Assembly: GCF_031085295.1 (NCBI RefSeq)
Contig: NZ_JAVFWO010000002.1
Span: 868,001-932,000, forward strand
Reading direction: 5' to 3'
Length of the DNA stretch: 64,000 nt
Source of the DNA: Microbacterium psychrotolerans
GTDB lineage: Bacteria > Actinomycetota > Actinomycetes > Actinomycetales > Microbacteriaceae
The translations under genes were made by a program, and so were the position numbers. The notes below the pieces were generated by a model, which had not been told where the DNA came from, ran no database searches, and worked only from the letters and a program-made list of their open reading frames with translations. Numbering within the stretch: position 1 is the stretch's first letter; the number at the start of each line of letters is the position of its first letter. Below are positions 25,088-33,503 of this stretch, piece after piece.

Positions 25088-25395
25088 CACCTCGCGCCAG
25101 CGATTTCTCCGCGCCGTCGCGAGAAGCGACCCGGGGGCGGGTATTCGGGTTACTCCACCCTCGGGTCGCCGTCCTTCTCGCGTCCGGGATGGATTCGTCA
25201 ACGACGAAAACCCCTCCCACGCCGGAGGTTAAGTCCGCACCGAGCGGCGACGACTGGGGGTTGACAAACGTGCGACGACCCCCATTCGGTGCAGCGCGGG
25301 CGCAGACCGGTGCGACGGCATCAACGCCCGTGCTCTGCCGCCATGTCAGCGCCGGCCCGCACCCGCTGCGTCAGCGCCCGCACTCCGCCGCCACG
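25088..25395. other. 308-bp intergenic region with an inverted repeat and a 25-bp tandem array
   Basis: No coding sequence supported. Contains an imperfect long hairpin at 25118-25182 (arms CGCGAGAAGCGACCCG and CGGGTCGCCGTCCTTCTCGCG-like) that may end DUF1294 transcription, about 130 bp without recognised signals, and the array at 25321-25420. Confidence 0.55.
25118..25182. terminator. Imperfect inverted repeat downstream of the DUF1294 gene
   Basis: Arms start CGCGAGAAGCGACCC and end GGGTCGCCGTCCTTCTCGCG; matching blocks are CGCGAGAA/TTCTCGCG and GCGACCC/GGGTCGC with a 5-base bulge on one side and a ~30-nt loop. There is no U-tract, so terminator or extragenic palindrome are both possible. 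Confidence 0.35.
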
Positions 25396-25420
25396 TCAGC
25401 GCCCGTACTCGGCCGCCCAG
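25321..25420. repeat. Four tandem 25-bp repeats spanning the 3' end of the glycosyltransferase gene
   Basis: Units start at 25321, 25346, 25371 and 25396, each beginning TCA(A/G)CGCC and containing CGC..GCCGCC-like ends. The last unit starts exactly at the stop codon of the minus-strand gene, so the other three are copies of its final eight codons. Confidence 0.75.
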
Positions 25421-26193
25421 TCGTCTCCGTCGGGAACCCACTCGGCGGAGGATGCCGTACCGGCCGACGGCTGCGCACGGCGCCACCTGGCACCCTCGGG
25501 CCAGCTCACCGCGAAGGTCGACGCGACCTTGAACACCCGGCGCGACAGGCCCGACAGGGTCTGCACCGGACGCGCCGACACGGGCATGCGCAGCTGCGGG
25601 TCGTACCGGACCCCGTCGGACGGCCTCAGGCGGATGGTCAGGTCGAGGTCGTCGTGGATGCGGGCGTTGTCGCGGTCGACGTGTTCGCGCACCCGCTGCC
25701 ACACCTGCGCGCGCATCGCGAAGTTCGACCCGAAGACAAGCGGGATACCGAGCCACTTCTTGATCCAGTAGTGGCCGCCGCCGATGTACCAGCGCTCGCC
25801 GAGGTAGTTCTGCAGCGGCGTGCCGCCGTAGAACTCGGCACCTCCGGTGAGAACGCCGAGAGTGGGGTCCGAGACGAAGGCACGGACCAGCTTCGCGATC
25901 CAGTCGGGATGCGGGCGCGAGTCGGCGTCGAGCCGCGCGATGATGTCCGCCCGCTCCAGCGCCTCGTCGTAGCCGCGCGCGGCAGCCGGCCAGATACCGA
26001 TCGACGACTCGGGCACGACGACCGCGTCGTAGACGCGTGCGACGGCGGCCGAGGCATCCGTGCTGGCGTTGTCGACGACGATCACGACGTCGGCGGGGTG
26101 CGTCTGCACCGCGAGCGCGGCGAGGCACGCATCGAGATATTCCGCGTCGTTCCGGCACGGAATGACCACGGCGACGCGAGGGGCGAGGGGCAC
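25396..26193 (-). CDS. Family 2 glycosyltransferase
   Basis: 265 residues, GT-A fold. VAVVIPCRNDAEYLDACL at the N-terminus, VVDNASTD (nucleotide site), IIARLDADSRPHPDW (DxD metal site), and a WYIGGGHYWIKKW/IHDDLDLTIRLR acceptor region where a Gln/Arg-rich motif is usual. Transfers a sugar from a nucleotide donor to an unknown lipid or wall acceptor; no hydrophobic tail is present, so it is cytoplasmic. Start: GTG 26193 is seven bases from TAGGGT; the GTG at 26202 lies inside that -10 box, so the shorter form is preferred. The last eight codons are tandemly repeated downstream. Confidence 0.85.
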   Translation of the reverse strand: MPLAPRVAVVIPCRNDAEYLDACLAALAVQTHPADVVIVVDNASTDASAAVARVYDAVVVPESSIGIWPAAARGYDEALERADIIARLDADSRPHPDWIAKLVRAFVSDPTLGVLTGGAEFYGGTPLQNYLGERWYIGGGHYWIKKWLGIPLVFGSNFAMRAQVWQRVREHVDRDNARIHDDLDLTIRLRPSDGVRYDPQLRMPVSARPVQTLSGLSRRVFKVASTFAVSWPEGARWRRAQPSAGTASSAEWVPDGDDWAAEYGR

Positions 26194-26200
26194 AAGCGCC

Positions 26201-26206
26201 ACCCTA
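26201..26206 (-). promoter_or_regulatory. -10 element of the glycosyltransferase gene, leaderless start
   Basis: TAGGGT on the minus strand, seven bases before GTG 26193. It overlaps the alternative GTG at 26202 and thereby argues against it. Confidence 0.45.
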
Positions 26207-26231
26207 CTCCCGCCGTGTCGGCGGGCGGCGC

Positions 26232-26237
26232 TACCCT
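26232..26237 (+). promoter_or_regulatory. -10 element of the GNAT gene, leaderless start
   Basis: TACCCT, six bases before the ATG at 26244, no Shine-Dalgarno. Confidence 0.4.
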
Positions 26238-26243
26238 GCCGAC

Positions 26244-26831
26244 ATGGACGGACTGCGCGTCGTGCCCGCCAATGAGGCGTCGTGGGACGACCTGCAAGCC
26301 ATCCTCACGGGCGTCGCCGGGCGCTGCCAGTGCCAGCGCCAGCGCCTCGGCGATCGCGACTGGTGGTACATGCCCGAATCGGAACGCGCCGCCATTCTGC
26401 GCGCCGAGACCCACTGCGACGACCCGCGCGCGACCGAGACGATCGGCATCGTCGCCTACCAGGACGACGAGCCCGTCGCATGGTGCGCGGTGGACCGCCG
26501 CGGAGTCTACGGACGCGTCCGAGGATCGCCCGTGCCGTGGCAGGGACGACACGAAGACCCCGACGACGAGACCGTCTGGGCGATCGCCTGCATGATCGTG
26601 CGCAAGGGCTACCGCCGTCAGGGCCTCACGTACGCGCTCGTCGCCGCGGCCGCCGAACACGCCCGTTCGCGCGGCGCGGCGGCCGTCGAGGGCTACCCGA
26701 TGCTGACCGGGGGCGGCAACGTGATCTGGGACGAACTCAACGTCGGGCCCGTCGGGTCGTTCCTCGCGGCCGGCTTCCGCGAGGTGTCGCATCCCACGAA
26801 GCGGCGGCTCGTGATGCGCCTCGACTTCTGA
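26244..26831 (+). CDS. GNAT N-acetyltransferase with a CQCQ motif
   Basis: 195 residues. The acetyl-CoA loop is MIVRKGYRRQGLTYALVAAAAEHAR (V-x-x-x-R-x-x-G-type), followed by GAAAVEGYP and the C-terminal FLAAGFREVSHPTKRRLVMRLDF. An N-terminal GRCQCQRQRLGDRDWW segment with two cysteines is shared with the GNAT gene at 45575, so the two are paralogues. Substrate unknown. Confidence 0.82.
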   Translation: MDGLRVVPANEASWDDLQAILTGVAGRCQCQRQRLGDRDWWYMPESERAAILRAETHCDDPRATETIGIVAYQDDEPVAWCAVDRRGVYGRVRGSPVPWQGRHEDPDDETVWAIACMIVRKGYRRQGLTYALVAAAAEHARSRGAAAVEGYPMLTGGGNVIWDELNVGPVGSFLAAGFREVSHPTKRRLVMRLDF

Positions 26832-26863
26832 CGACACGAGCAAACGCTCTCCGAAACTGGTGC

Positions 26864-26892
26864 TTGAGACCGCTCCCACGTTTGGTTACATT
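26864..26892 (+). promoter_or_regulatory. Promoter of the secreted beta-helix gene
   Basis: TTGAGA at 26864-26869 and TACATT at 26887-26892, spaced 17 bp, leaving a ~48-nt leader before the ATG at 26947. Confidence 0.5.
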
Positions 26893-26946
26893 CCAGTAAG
26901 TAATCGGCATCCCCGCCGTGCACTCCCTCAACGGAGAGGACTCCCC

Positions 26947-28851
26947 ATGCCCGCCCCCGTTCCCCGCCTCGTGGCGCCGACAACGCGTGCCGCTCGCACC
27001 GCACGCATCGCGGCGCTCGCGACCGGCACCGCACTGATCGCGAGCGCACTGCTGGCGACGCCCGCCACCGCGGCTCCGCCGCGCACGGTCGACCCGTTCC
27101 ACCCCGACTTCGGACCGAACGTGACGATCTACTCCCCCGACACGCCCGTCGCCGACATCCGCGCCGATCTCGACGCCCTGCACGCTCGGCAGGTCGACGC
27201 CGAGATGAGCACCGAGCGCCAGGCGGTCTACTTCCTGCCCGGCGAGTACGGGTCGGCCGCGGATCCGCTGCAGGTGAAGGTCGGCTACTACACCGAGATC
27301 GCGGGCCTCGGCGCGTCACCCGAGGACGTCACCGTTCACGGCGCCGTCGAGGTCTACAACCGCTGCCTCGCCGATGGCGGCACCGGCAACTGCCTCGCTC
27401 TCGTCAACTTCTGGCGGACCATCGCCAACCTGTCGATCGACATCCAGGCCGCGGACCGCGGCTGCCGGACGGGCACCGACTTCTGGGCGGTGTCGCAGGC
27501 GGTCTCGATGCGACGTCTCGACGTCGCCGGCGGCAACCTGTCGCTGATGGACTACTGCACGGCCGGGCCGCAGTACGCCAGCGGTGGCTTCATCGCGGAC
27601 TCGCGCCTGCCGAACGTGATCAACGGCTCGCAGCAGCAGTGGCTGATCCGCAACAGCGAGGTTGCGAACTGGTCGAACGCCGTCTGGAACCAGGTGTTCT
27701 CGGGCGTCGTCGGTGCACCGGACGACGCCGGCTTCCCGAACCCGCCGTACACGACGCTCGATACGACGCCGGTCAGCCGCGAGAAGCCGTACCTGTACGT
27801 CGACGCCGACGGCCGCTACAGCGTCCGCGTGCCGGCTGCACAGCACGAGTCGAGCGGCGTCACCTGGGCCGACGGCGAGACCGCGGGGCGCAGCATCCCG
27901 ATCACCGATTTCTACATCGCCACCCCGGCGGACTCGGTGAAGGACATCAACAACGCGCTCGCACGCGGCCAGCACCTGATCCTGACGCCCGGCGTGTACG
28001 ACGTCGCTCAGACGATCAAGGTCAAGCGCGCCGACACCGTGGTGCTCGGACTCGGGCACGCGACCCTCACCGCGGTGGGCGGTGCGGTGCCGCTGGAGGT
28101 GAAGGATGCCGAAGGCATCGTCATCGCGGGCGTAACGATCGATGCGGGCACCCAGCTCTCGCCCGTGCTGCTGCGCGTGGGCGCGGCCGACAGCGACAAG
28201 GTGCTCGACCCGGCGAACCCGATCACGCTCAGCGACGTGTACTTCCGCGTCGGCGGGCCGCACATCGGCAAGGCGACCACGGCGCTCGAGGTGAACGCCG
28301 ATGACGTGCTCATCGACCACACCTGGGTGTGGCGCGGCGACCACGGCGTCGAGGGTTTCACGAACGGCGTCAACGGCGACACGGACCGGTGGCAGACCAA
28401 CACCGGCACCACCGGCGTCATCGTCAACGGCGACGACGTGACCGCGACGGGCTTGTTCGTCGAGCACTTCCAGACGTACAACACGCTCTGGAACGGCGAG
28501 AACGGCCGCGTCGTGCTGTACCAGAACGAGCTGCCGTACGACCCGCCGACGCAGGCCGACTGGACGCAGCCGAACGGCACGCTCGGCTATCCCGGGTACA
28601 AGGTCGCCGATGGCGTCACGACGCATCGCCTCGACGGCGCAGGCGTGTACGTGTTCAACCAGAACAACCCGTCGATCCTGACGGCCAACGGGTTCGAGGT
28701 ACCGGAGACGCCCGGCGTGCGGCTGCACCACATCATGACGGTGAACCTGTCGGCGGGCACGGTCCAGCACGTCGTGGACGGCATCGGCGGCCAGGCCGAC
28801 AACACGAACACGGGCACCCCGCAGTTCGTGATCGACTACCCGGCACCGTAA
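26947..28851 (+). CDS. Secreted right-handed beta-helix protein, probable carbohydrate-active enzyme
   Basis: 634 residues. Signal peptide 1-40 (RTARIAALATGTALIASALL, cleavage after ATA). Features: YFLPGEYGS, GYYTEIAGLGASPEDVTVHG, NFWRTIANLSI, LILTPGVYDVAQTIKVKR and HATLTAVGGAVPLEV, which are repeated rungs typical of pectate-lyase-like helices, with several conserved Trp/Tyr/Asp. Close relatives in Streptomyces are, as far as I recall, often labelled adenylyl cyclase or coagulation-factor-like, which the sequence does not support. GH55-type or a related beta-helix glycosidase is a possibility; the substrate is unknown. ATG 26947 follows ACGGAGAGG. Another plant-polymer type enzyme besides the PL11 lyase. 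Confidence 0.72.
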   Translation: MPAPVPRLVAPTTRAARTARIAALATGTALIASALLATPATAAPPRTVDPFHPDFGPNVTIYSPDTPVADIRADLDALHARQVDAEMSTERQAVYFLPGEYGSAADPLQVKVGYYTEIAGLGASPEDVTVHGAVEVYNRCLADGGTGNCLALVNFWRTIANLSIDIQAADRGCRTGTDFWAVSQAVSMRRLDVAGGNLSLMDYCTAGPQYASGGFIADSRLPNVINGSQQQWLIRNSEVANWSNAVWNQVFSGVVGAPDDAGFPNPPYTTLDTTPVSREKPYLYVDADGRYSVRVPAAQHESSGVTWADGETAGRSIPITDFYIATPADSVKDINNALARGQHLILTPGVYDVAQTIKVKRADTVVLGLGHATLTAVGGAVPLEVKDAEGIVIAGVTIDAGTQLSPVLLRVGAADSDKVLDPANPITLSDVYFRVGGPHIGKATTALEVNADDVLIDHTWVWRGDHGVEGFTNGVNGDTDRWQTNTGTTGVIVNGDDVTATGLFVEHFQTYNTLWNGENGRVVLYQNELPYDPPTQADWTQPNGTLGYPGYKVADGVTTHRLDGAGVYVFNQNNPSILTANGFEVPETPGVRLHHIMTVNLSAGTVQHVVDGIGGQADNTNTGTPQFVIDYPAP

Positions 28852-28865
28852 GGCATGGAGTGAAC

Positions 28866-28906
28866 GGATGCCCCGGACCGGCGCTCTTGGCCGGGCCGGG
28901 GCATCC
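28866..28906. terminator. Bidirectional terminator between the beta-helix gene and the aldo/keto reductase
   Basis: 17-bp arms beginning GGATGCCCCGG and ending CCGGGGCATCC, one mismatch. Same GGATGCC design as the terminators at 4315 and 7201. Confidence 0.82.
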
Positions 28907-28908
28907 TG

Positions 28909-29910
28909 TCACCAGAGCGGGTGGATGGCGTCCCGCAGGTCGCGGTCGTAGACCTCGTGCACGACACGGTCGAACGCGGCGACGTCGAACCCCTGAGCAG
29001 AAGCGGCGAGGAGCGCACCGGCGGCCGCGTTGCTCTCGGCCTGCCGCACGTTGCGGGCGCCAGGGATGACGCTCGTCACCCCCTGCTGCGAGGCGATCCA
29101 CGCGAGGGTCGCGGCGGGCAGCGTCACGCCGTCGGGCAGGGCGCCCGCGAGCTCGGCGGCCGCCTGGACGCCGGTCTCGAAGTCGACGCCCGAGAACGTC
29201 TCGCCCCGATCGAACGCCTCGCCGTGCCTGTTGTACGTGCGGTGGTCGTCGGCGGCGAACGTCGTCTGCGCGGTGTACCTGCCCGACAGCAGCCCCGAGG
29301 CCAGCGGCACGCGAGCGAAGATGGCGACGCCCGCCGCCTCTGCTGCCGGAAGCACCTCGTCGAGCGGCTTGAGCCGGAACGGGTTGAAGATGATCTGCAC
29401 GTTGGTCACGTTCGGCCGCGCGATGGCCGCGAGCGCCTGTGCGCACGTCTCGACCGACACGCCGTACGCGGCGATCGCTCCCCCGGCGACGAGGTCGTCG
29501 AGCGCGTCGTAGGTGGCGTCGTCTTCGATCACCGCGGTCGGCGGGCAGTGCAGCTGAACGAGATCGAGCGTGTCGACACCCAGGTTGCGCCGCGACCGAT
29601 CCGTCCACGCGCGGAAGTTCTCTGGCGTGTAGTTCTCGGGCTCCTGCGCCAGGCGCCGGCCCATCTTGGTGGCGACGGTGATGCCGTGGCCGGGTCGGGC
29701 GGCGAGGAAGCGCCCGATGATCGACTCGCTGCGGCCGTCGCCGTAGACGTCGGCGGTGTCGAAGAGCGTGACGCCGTTGTCGACGGATGCCGCGAGCACG
29801 GACGTCGCATCCTCCTCGGAGACCGCGCCCCAGTCGGCGCCCAGCTGCCAGGTGCCGAGCCCGATCGCCGAGACCGCGCGTCCGGTGCGGCCGAGTGCGC
29901 GCTGCTGCAT
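28909..29910 (-). CDS. Aldo/keto reductase
   Basis: 333 residues, (beta/alpha)8 barrel. Start ALGRTGRAVSAIGLGTWQLG, catalytic tetrad segments FDTADVYGDG (Asp, Tyr), ATKMGRR (Lys) and LVQLHCP (His), NADPH-binding end WIASQQGVTSVIPGARN. Reduces aldehydes or ketones of unknown identity. ATG 29910 has GGAGGATCC directly upstream; the longer open frame to 30300 is not needed. Divergent from the FUSC-like gene. Confidence 0.88.
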   Translation of the reverse strand: MQQRALGRTGRAVSAIGLGTWQLGADWGAVSEEDATSVLAASVDNGVTLFDTADVYGDGRSESIIGRFLAARPGHGITVATKMGRRLAQEPENYTPENFRAWTDRSRRNLGVDTLDLVQLHCPPTAVIEDDATYDALDDLVAGGAIAAYGVSVETCAQALAAIARPNVTNVQIIFNPFRLKPLDEVLPAAEAAGVAIFARVPLASGLLSGRYTAQTTFAADDHRTYNRHGEAFDRGETFSGVDFETGVQAAAELAGALPDGVTLPAATLAWIASQQGVTSVIPGARNVRQAESNAAAGALLAASAQGFDVAAFDRVVHEVYDRDLRDAIHPLW

Positions 29911-30084
29911 GAGGATCCTCCGGGTTGATCGATGGGTGTTTCCAGCATCGCACGGGTGACCCGGTCGAGGCCTGCCGGCCACCTCCCGAGGGCCGTTACC
30001 TGTGCACACCGACGGGCGCAAGCCCGCTGAGCCCGATGCCGGGAACGAGTACGTTGGCCTGCGACCGACGGGAGGGAGGCCGCC

Positions 30085-31167
30085 ATCGCCGAGCACACCC
30101 GGCCGCTGCGCCGTGCGGTCTCGTACACCGCGCGCCTCGCCGATCAGCCGCGCCTGCTGCTGGCCGTCAAGACCTCGCTGGCGGCGGTGCTGGCGTGGTA
30201 CCTGGCACCGCTCATCCCGTTCACCGAGGACCAGTACTCCTATTACGCCCCGCTCGGCGCGCTGGTCACCATGCACCCGACCATCGCCCGGTCCGCTCAA
30301 GTTGGTGTGCAGGTGCTGATGGGACTCGCCCTGGGCATCGCCCTCAGCCTCTGCGGCATCGCGGCACTCCGGCTGGGGGTCCCCGGCGGTGTGGTGCTGG
30401 GAGCGGTCATCGGCGTCGGTGTGCTGCTCGGCGGATGGCGGCTGCTCGGCGCCGGCGGGGACTGGGTCGCCCTCGCGGCGCTGTTCGTGCTGCTGGCCGC
30501 AGGCGGCGATCCGGAGGGCTTCTCCATCTCATACCTCGGCACAACGGCGTTCGGCGTGGTGGTGGGCATCGCGGTCAATCTCATCGTCGTGCCTCCTCTG
30601 TACCTCCGCCGTGCGAGCGAGCGGCTGTCGGCGCTGCGAGACGCCGTCACGGGACTGCTGCGCGACGCGGCGGATGCCGTCGCCGAGGACCGGCTGGATC
30701 CCGACCGCTTCCGTGAGGCGCTGGACGAACTCGGCCGGACCCGGTCGGCGGTCACCGAGGTCGTCGATGAAGCGGACGAGAGCGCCCGCGCGAATCCTCG
30801 CCGTCGGCGCCACCAGGACGAGCGCGAGGAGAACGCCCGCCGCATGAGCGCGCTCGAGCGCACGGCGTTCCTCACGCGCGACCTGATCGACCTGCTGGTC
30901 GAGCTGCAGGCGTCGGACGACGTCGCGATCACCGGTGCGGTGCGCGACCGCCTCGCCCGCGCGATCCGGGAATCAGCCGACCTCATCGCCACCCCTCTCG
31001 GCGACCCGGCGGCATCCGACCGGTTCCGCGGGGCGAGCGAGGCACTCGCCGACTATCAGAGCGCGCTGGGCACCCCGGAAGCGGGAGGCCGCGCCGAGCT
31101 GGCGGCCGGTGCCGCTGTCGAGCTGTGCCTCCGCCGCATCATCGACGTCTCCCGACCGTTCGTCTGA
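30085..31167 (+). CDS. FUSC-family (aromatic acid exporter-like) membrane protein; apparent ATC start
   Basis: About 360 residues. N-terminal membrane block with five to six helices: LLLAVKTSLAAVLAWYLAPL, YSYYAPLGALVTMHPTIARS (the family motif), LMGLALGIALSLCGIAAL, VVLGAVIGVGVLLGG and FGVVVGIAVNLIVVPPLYLRRA, then a ~180-residue helical cytoplasmic domain. Between the in-frame stop at 30028 and the GTG at 30187 there is no ATG, GTG or TTG. The strong Shine-Dalgarno GGAGGGAGG at 30071-30079 stands five bases before an in-frame ATC at 30085, and the codons from there encode the expected first helix. Starting at GTG 30187 would delete that helix. Either a rare ATC start or a sequencing/mutational change. 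Confidence 0.72.
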   Translation: MAEHTRPLRRAVSYTARLADQPRLLLAVKTSLAAVLAWYLAPLIPFTEDQYSYYAPLGALVTMHPTIARSAQVGVQVLMGLALGIALSLCGIAALRLGVPGGVVLGAVIGVGVLLGGWRLLGAGGDWVALAALFVLLAAGGDPEGFSISYLGTTAFGVVVGIAVNLIVVPPLYLRRASERLSALRDAVTGLLRDAADAVAEDRLDPDRFREALDELGRTRSAVTEVVDEADESARANPRRRRHQDEREENARRMSALERTAFLTRDLIDLLVELQASDDVAITGAVRDRLARAIRESADLIATPLGDPAASDRFRGASEALADYQSALGTPEAGGRAELAAGAAVELCLRRIIDVSRPFV

Positions 31168-31208
31168 CCCGCTCCCGGAGCGCGTGACCGCCGGCGCAGA
31201 CGCACCCG

Positions 31209-32195
31209 TCACGGATTGACGATCACCGGTGTTCCCAGGGGCAGCTCGGCGAGCTTCGTGATCGCCGTGGGATCGACCCGCAGGCAGCCGTTCGAGATGG
31301 GCCCCGACCGGTCATCGTGGTAGTGGAAGGCCGCGACCGCGACATCCGCTCCGCCGAAGCCATCCATGGTCGGCGACTGTGTCGACAGGTACACGATCGG
31401 GTATCCGCGGGTGTAGCCGTATTCGGGCACGACGCGGGTCGTCATGATGAACGCGCGCCCCATCGGCGTGGGGGTGCGATCCGTGCCCCAGGCGAAGTCC
31501 GTCGCGACCCGCTCGGCAACGCCGCCGCGGACGATGTCGATCGTGCGCCCCGAGATGCTCACCACGACGGTCGCGTCGTTCGGCGCCAGCTCGACGTCGC
31601 TCTTGCGCAGCCAGCCGGCGACCTGGGCGGGATTGCCCTGCGACGGCACCGCCTGCCGCCCGGTCAGCAGCACCTTCACCCAGTGCTCCTGCTCCTCGAC
31701 GACCGGCACGGCGGTGCCGTCGTACGGGTACTCGTGCGGCAGATACGCGACCGGCTGCGCAGTCGGGTCGGCCCACACCGGCGCACCGACTCCGAGCGCG
31801 ACCGCGCGCAGGGGCAGTGGAGCGGTGAATGCGGCGTCGTCGACGGCCAGCCCGGGAATGACGGCGAACACGTTCACCTGCGGCAGGGTGGTCACGTCGT
31901 ACCCCGCCGAGTTCGCCGGGAAGCCGGTGGGCGTCGGTGTGGGGGTCGGCGTCGGCGTCGGACTGGGCTCCGCGGTCGCCGTGCGGGTCGGCGAGGGCGA
32001 CGGCGGAGCGGATGCCTCGGTGACGGGCGGCTGCAGCAGCCACGCCGCCGCCAGCCCGCCGGCGACGATCACCGCGGCGAGCGCGGCCAGCAGCCAGACG
32101 CGCCACGGCCGACCGGCCGGCGCGGGAGCCGTCGGCTGTGCGTCCGGCGCCGCAAGCGCGTCCGCAGCCGGGCCGTCGGTCTCGGCATCCCCCAT
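31209..32195 (-). CDS. L,D-transpeptidase (YkuD domain)
   Basis: 328 residues. Cytoplasmic Asp/Ala/Pro start, one membrane helix around residues 33-52 (VWLLAALAAVIVAGGLAAAW), a PTPTPTPT spacer, an intermediate domain and the YkuD catalytic domain ending HYHDDRSGPISNGCLRVD (His and Cys of the active site, SNGCLR signature). Makes 3-3 peptidoglycan cross-links or attaches proteins outside the membrane. ATG 32195. Converges on the FUSC-like gene with a 41-bp gap. Confidence 0.88.
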   Translation of the reverse strand: MGDAETDGPAADALAAPDAQPTAPAPAGRPWRVWLLAALAAVIVAGGLAAAWLLQPPVTEASAPPSPSPTRTATAEPSPTPTPTPTPTPTGFPANSAGYDVTTLPQVNVFAVIPGLAVDDAAFTAPLPLRAVALGVGAPVWADPTAQPVAYLPHEYPYDGTAVPVVEEQEHWVKVLLTGRQAVPSQGNPAQVAGWLRKSDVELAPNDATVVVSISGRTIDIVRGGVAERVATDFAWGTDRTPTPMGRAFIMTTRVVPEYGYTRGYPIVYLSTQSPTMDGFGGADVAVAAFHYHDDRSGPISNGCLRVDPTAITKLAELPLGTPVIVNP

Positions 32196-32245
32196 CCCCC
32201 CATGGTCGGGTGCGGGGACGGATGCCGCAACTGCGCGTCGGTGAC

Positions 32246-32251
32246 TAGCCT
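32246..32251 (+). promoter_or_regulatory. -10 element of the NADPH-dependent reductase gene, leaderless start
   Basis: TAGCCT, six bases before the GTG at 32258. Confidence 0.4.
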
Positions 32252-32257
32252 GGGCCG

Positions 32258-33016
32258 GTGAGCAGTGACGGCCGAGATCCGCGGCATGCGCCGGACCGCC
32301 GCGAAGCCGACCGGACCATCCACGTCCTGGGCATCATCGGCGCAGGACGCGTCGGCCAGGTGCTCGCACGCCTCGCCGTCGCCGCCGGGTACGAGGTGCT
32401 CGTGGCGGGATCGGGCGATCCGTCGCGCATCGCGGCCACCCTCACCGCTGCGGCTCCGGGCGCGGTCCCCGCCGCCGCATCCGTGGTCGCGCGCGACGCC
32501 GACGCGGTCATCCTCGCGCTGCCGCTCCCCCAGCACCGCACCCTTCCGGTCGACGCGCTGGACGGCGCCCTCGTCATCGACGCCATGAACTACTGGTGGG
32601 AGGTCGACGGGCTCCGCGCCGACTTCGGCGACCTGCGCACCTCGACCAGCGAGACCGTGCAGCGCTTCCTCCCGGGCTCACGAGTGGTCAAGGCCTTCAA
32701 CCACATGGGCTACCGCGACCTCGACGAAGAGGCCCGCCCCGCCGGCGCTCCCGGGCGGAAGGCGATCGCCGTCGCGGGGGACCGCGCCGATGACGTGGCG
32801 CTGGTGACCCGGCTCGTCGACGATCTCGGATTCGATCCGGTGGTCGCCGGTCCGCTCGCCGCCGGCATCATGCTGGAGCCGGGCGCCGAGGCGTTCGGCG
32901 CCGACGTCGACAGCGCCGAGCTGCGCGCGATGCTCGACCGGTTCCCCGCCTCGCAGCGCGGGATCGTCGTCGCCCGTGCCCGTGCGACGGACGCCGAATC
33001 GGATGCCGGCGCCTGA
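32258..33016 (+). CDS. NADPH-dependent F420 reductase-like oxidoreductase
   Basis: 252 residues, COG2085-type. The Rossmann loop [18 protein letters not shown] with VLVAGSGDP after it fits NADP binding; the rest contains [26 protein letters not shown] and [13 protein letters not shown], as in the NADP-binding region of Fno-like proteins. Whether it uses F420 is not determined; many relatives in F420-free bacteria have other substrates. GTG start is leaderless-type. Confidence 0.75.
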   Translation: MSSDGRDPRHAPDRREADRTIHVLGIIGAGRVGQVLARLAVAAGYEVLVAGSGDPSRIAATLTAAAPGAVPAAASVVARDADAVILALPLPQHRTLPVDALDGALVIDAMNYWWEVDGLRADFGDLRTSTSETVQRFLPGSRVVKAFNHMGYRDLDEEARPAGAPGRKAIAVAGDRADDVALVTRLVDDLGFDPVVAGPLAAGIMLEPGAEAFGADVDSAELRAMLDRFPASQRGIVVARARATDAESDAGA

Positions 33017-33068
33017 CGTCGCGGCATCCGTCCCGTTGCTTCGTGAAACGCCGACCCTCCGACGTCTG

Positions 33069-33503
33069 TCAGCGAGCGGAACGAGTGCGCGAGGGGATGA
33101 CCGCGTCGAGTACGGTGGCGACCGCGATGGTCGCGATGTACACGACGAGGTCGCGCCCGTCGAAGACCGTCCCGAGCAGGAGCATCGCGGGGGCGAACTC
33201 GGCGCCCCACGCGAGGGGAAGGCCGGTGAGCTGGAACAGCTCGACGCCGACGCACCACAGCATGGCCACGGCGCCCACGGCGGGTGCAGGCATCCGAGGT
33301 GCGACCAGCACGACGGCGAGGTACGCGGCGACGGCGTAGAGTGCGTCCCCGGCGATGTCGGTCGCGCTGCTGTCGGGCAGCGCAGCGTGCACGACGAGCC
33401 CCGCGGCGATCGTGAGGACCAGCAGGACGGCGGCGATCACACGGCGACGGGTGCCCGGCCGCGCGCGCGCCTCCGGGATCGCTTCGCCGGTGTCGGCGCT
33501 CAC
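33069..33503 (-). CDS. DUF2809 membrane protein
   Basis: 144 residues with four helices and the family pattern AGDALYAVAAYLAVVLVAPRMP, AMLWCVGVELFQLTGLP (polar residues in the third helix) and LGTVFDGRDLVVYIATIAV. Function unknown. Overlaps mug by four bases (ATGA), so co-transcribed. Confidence 0.82.
   Translation of the reverse strand: MSADTGEAIPEARARPGTRRRVIAAVLLVLTIAAGLVVHAALPDSSATDIAGDALYAVAAYLAVVLVAPRMPAPAVGAVAMLWCVGVELFQLTGLPLAWGAEFAPAMLLLGTVFDGRDLVVYIATIAVATVLDAVIPSRTRSAR

Noticed and set aside
25321-25420. Tandem repeat considered as a CRISPR array
   Set aside because: The units are directly adjacent without spacers, and no cas gene is in the window.
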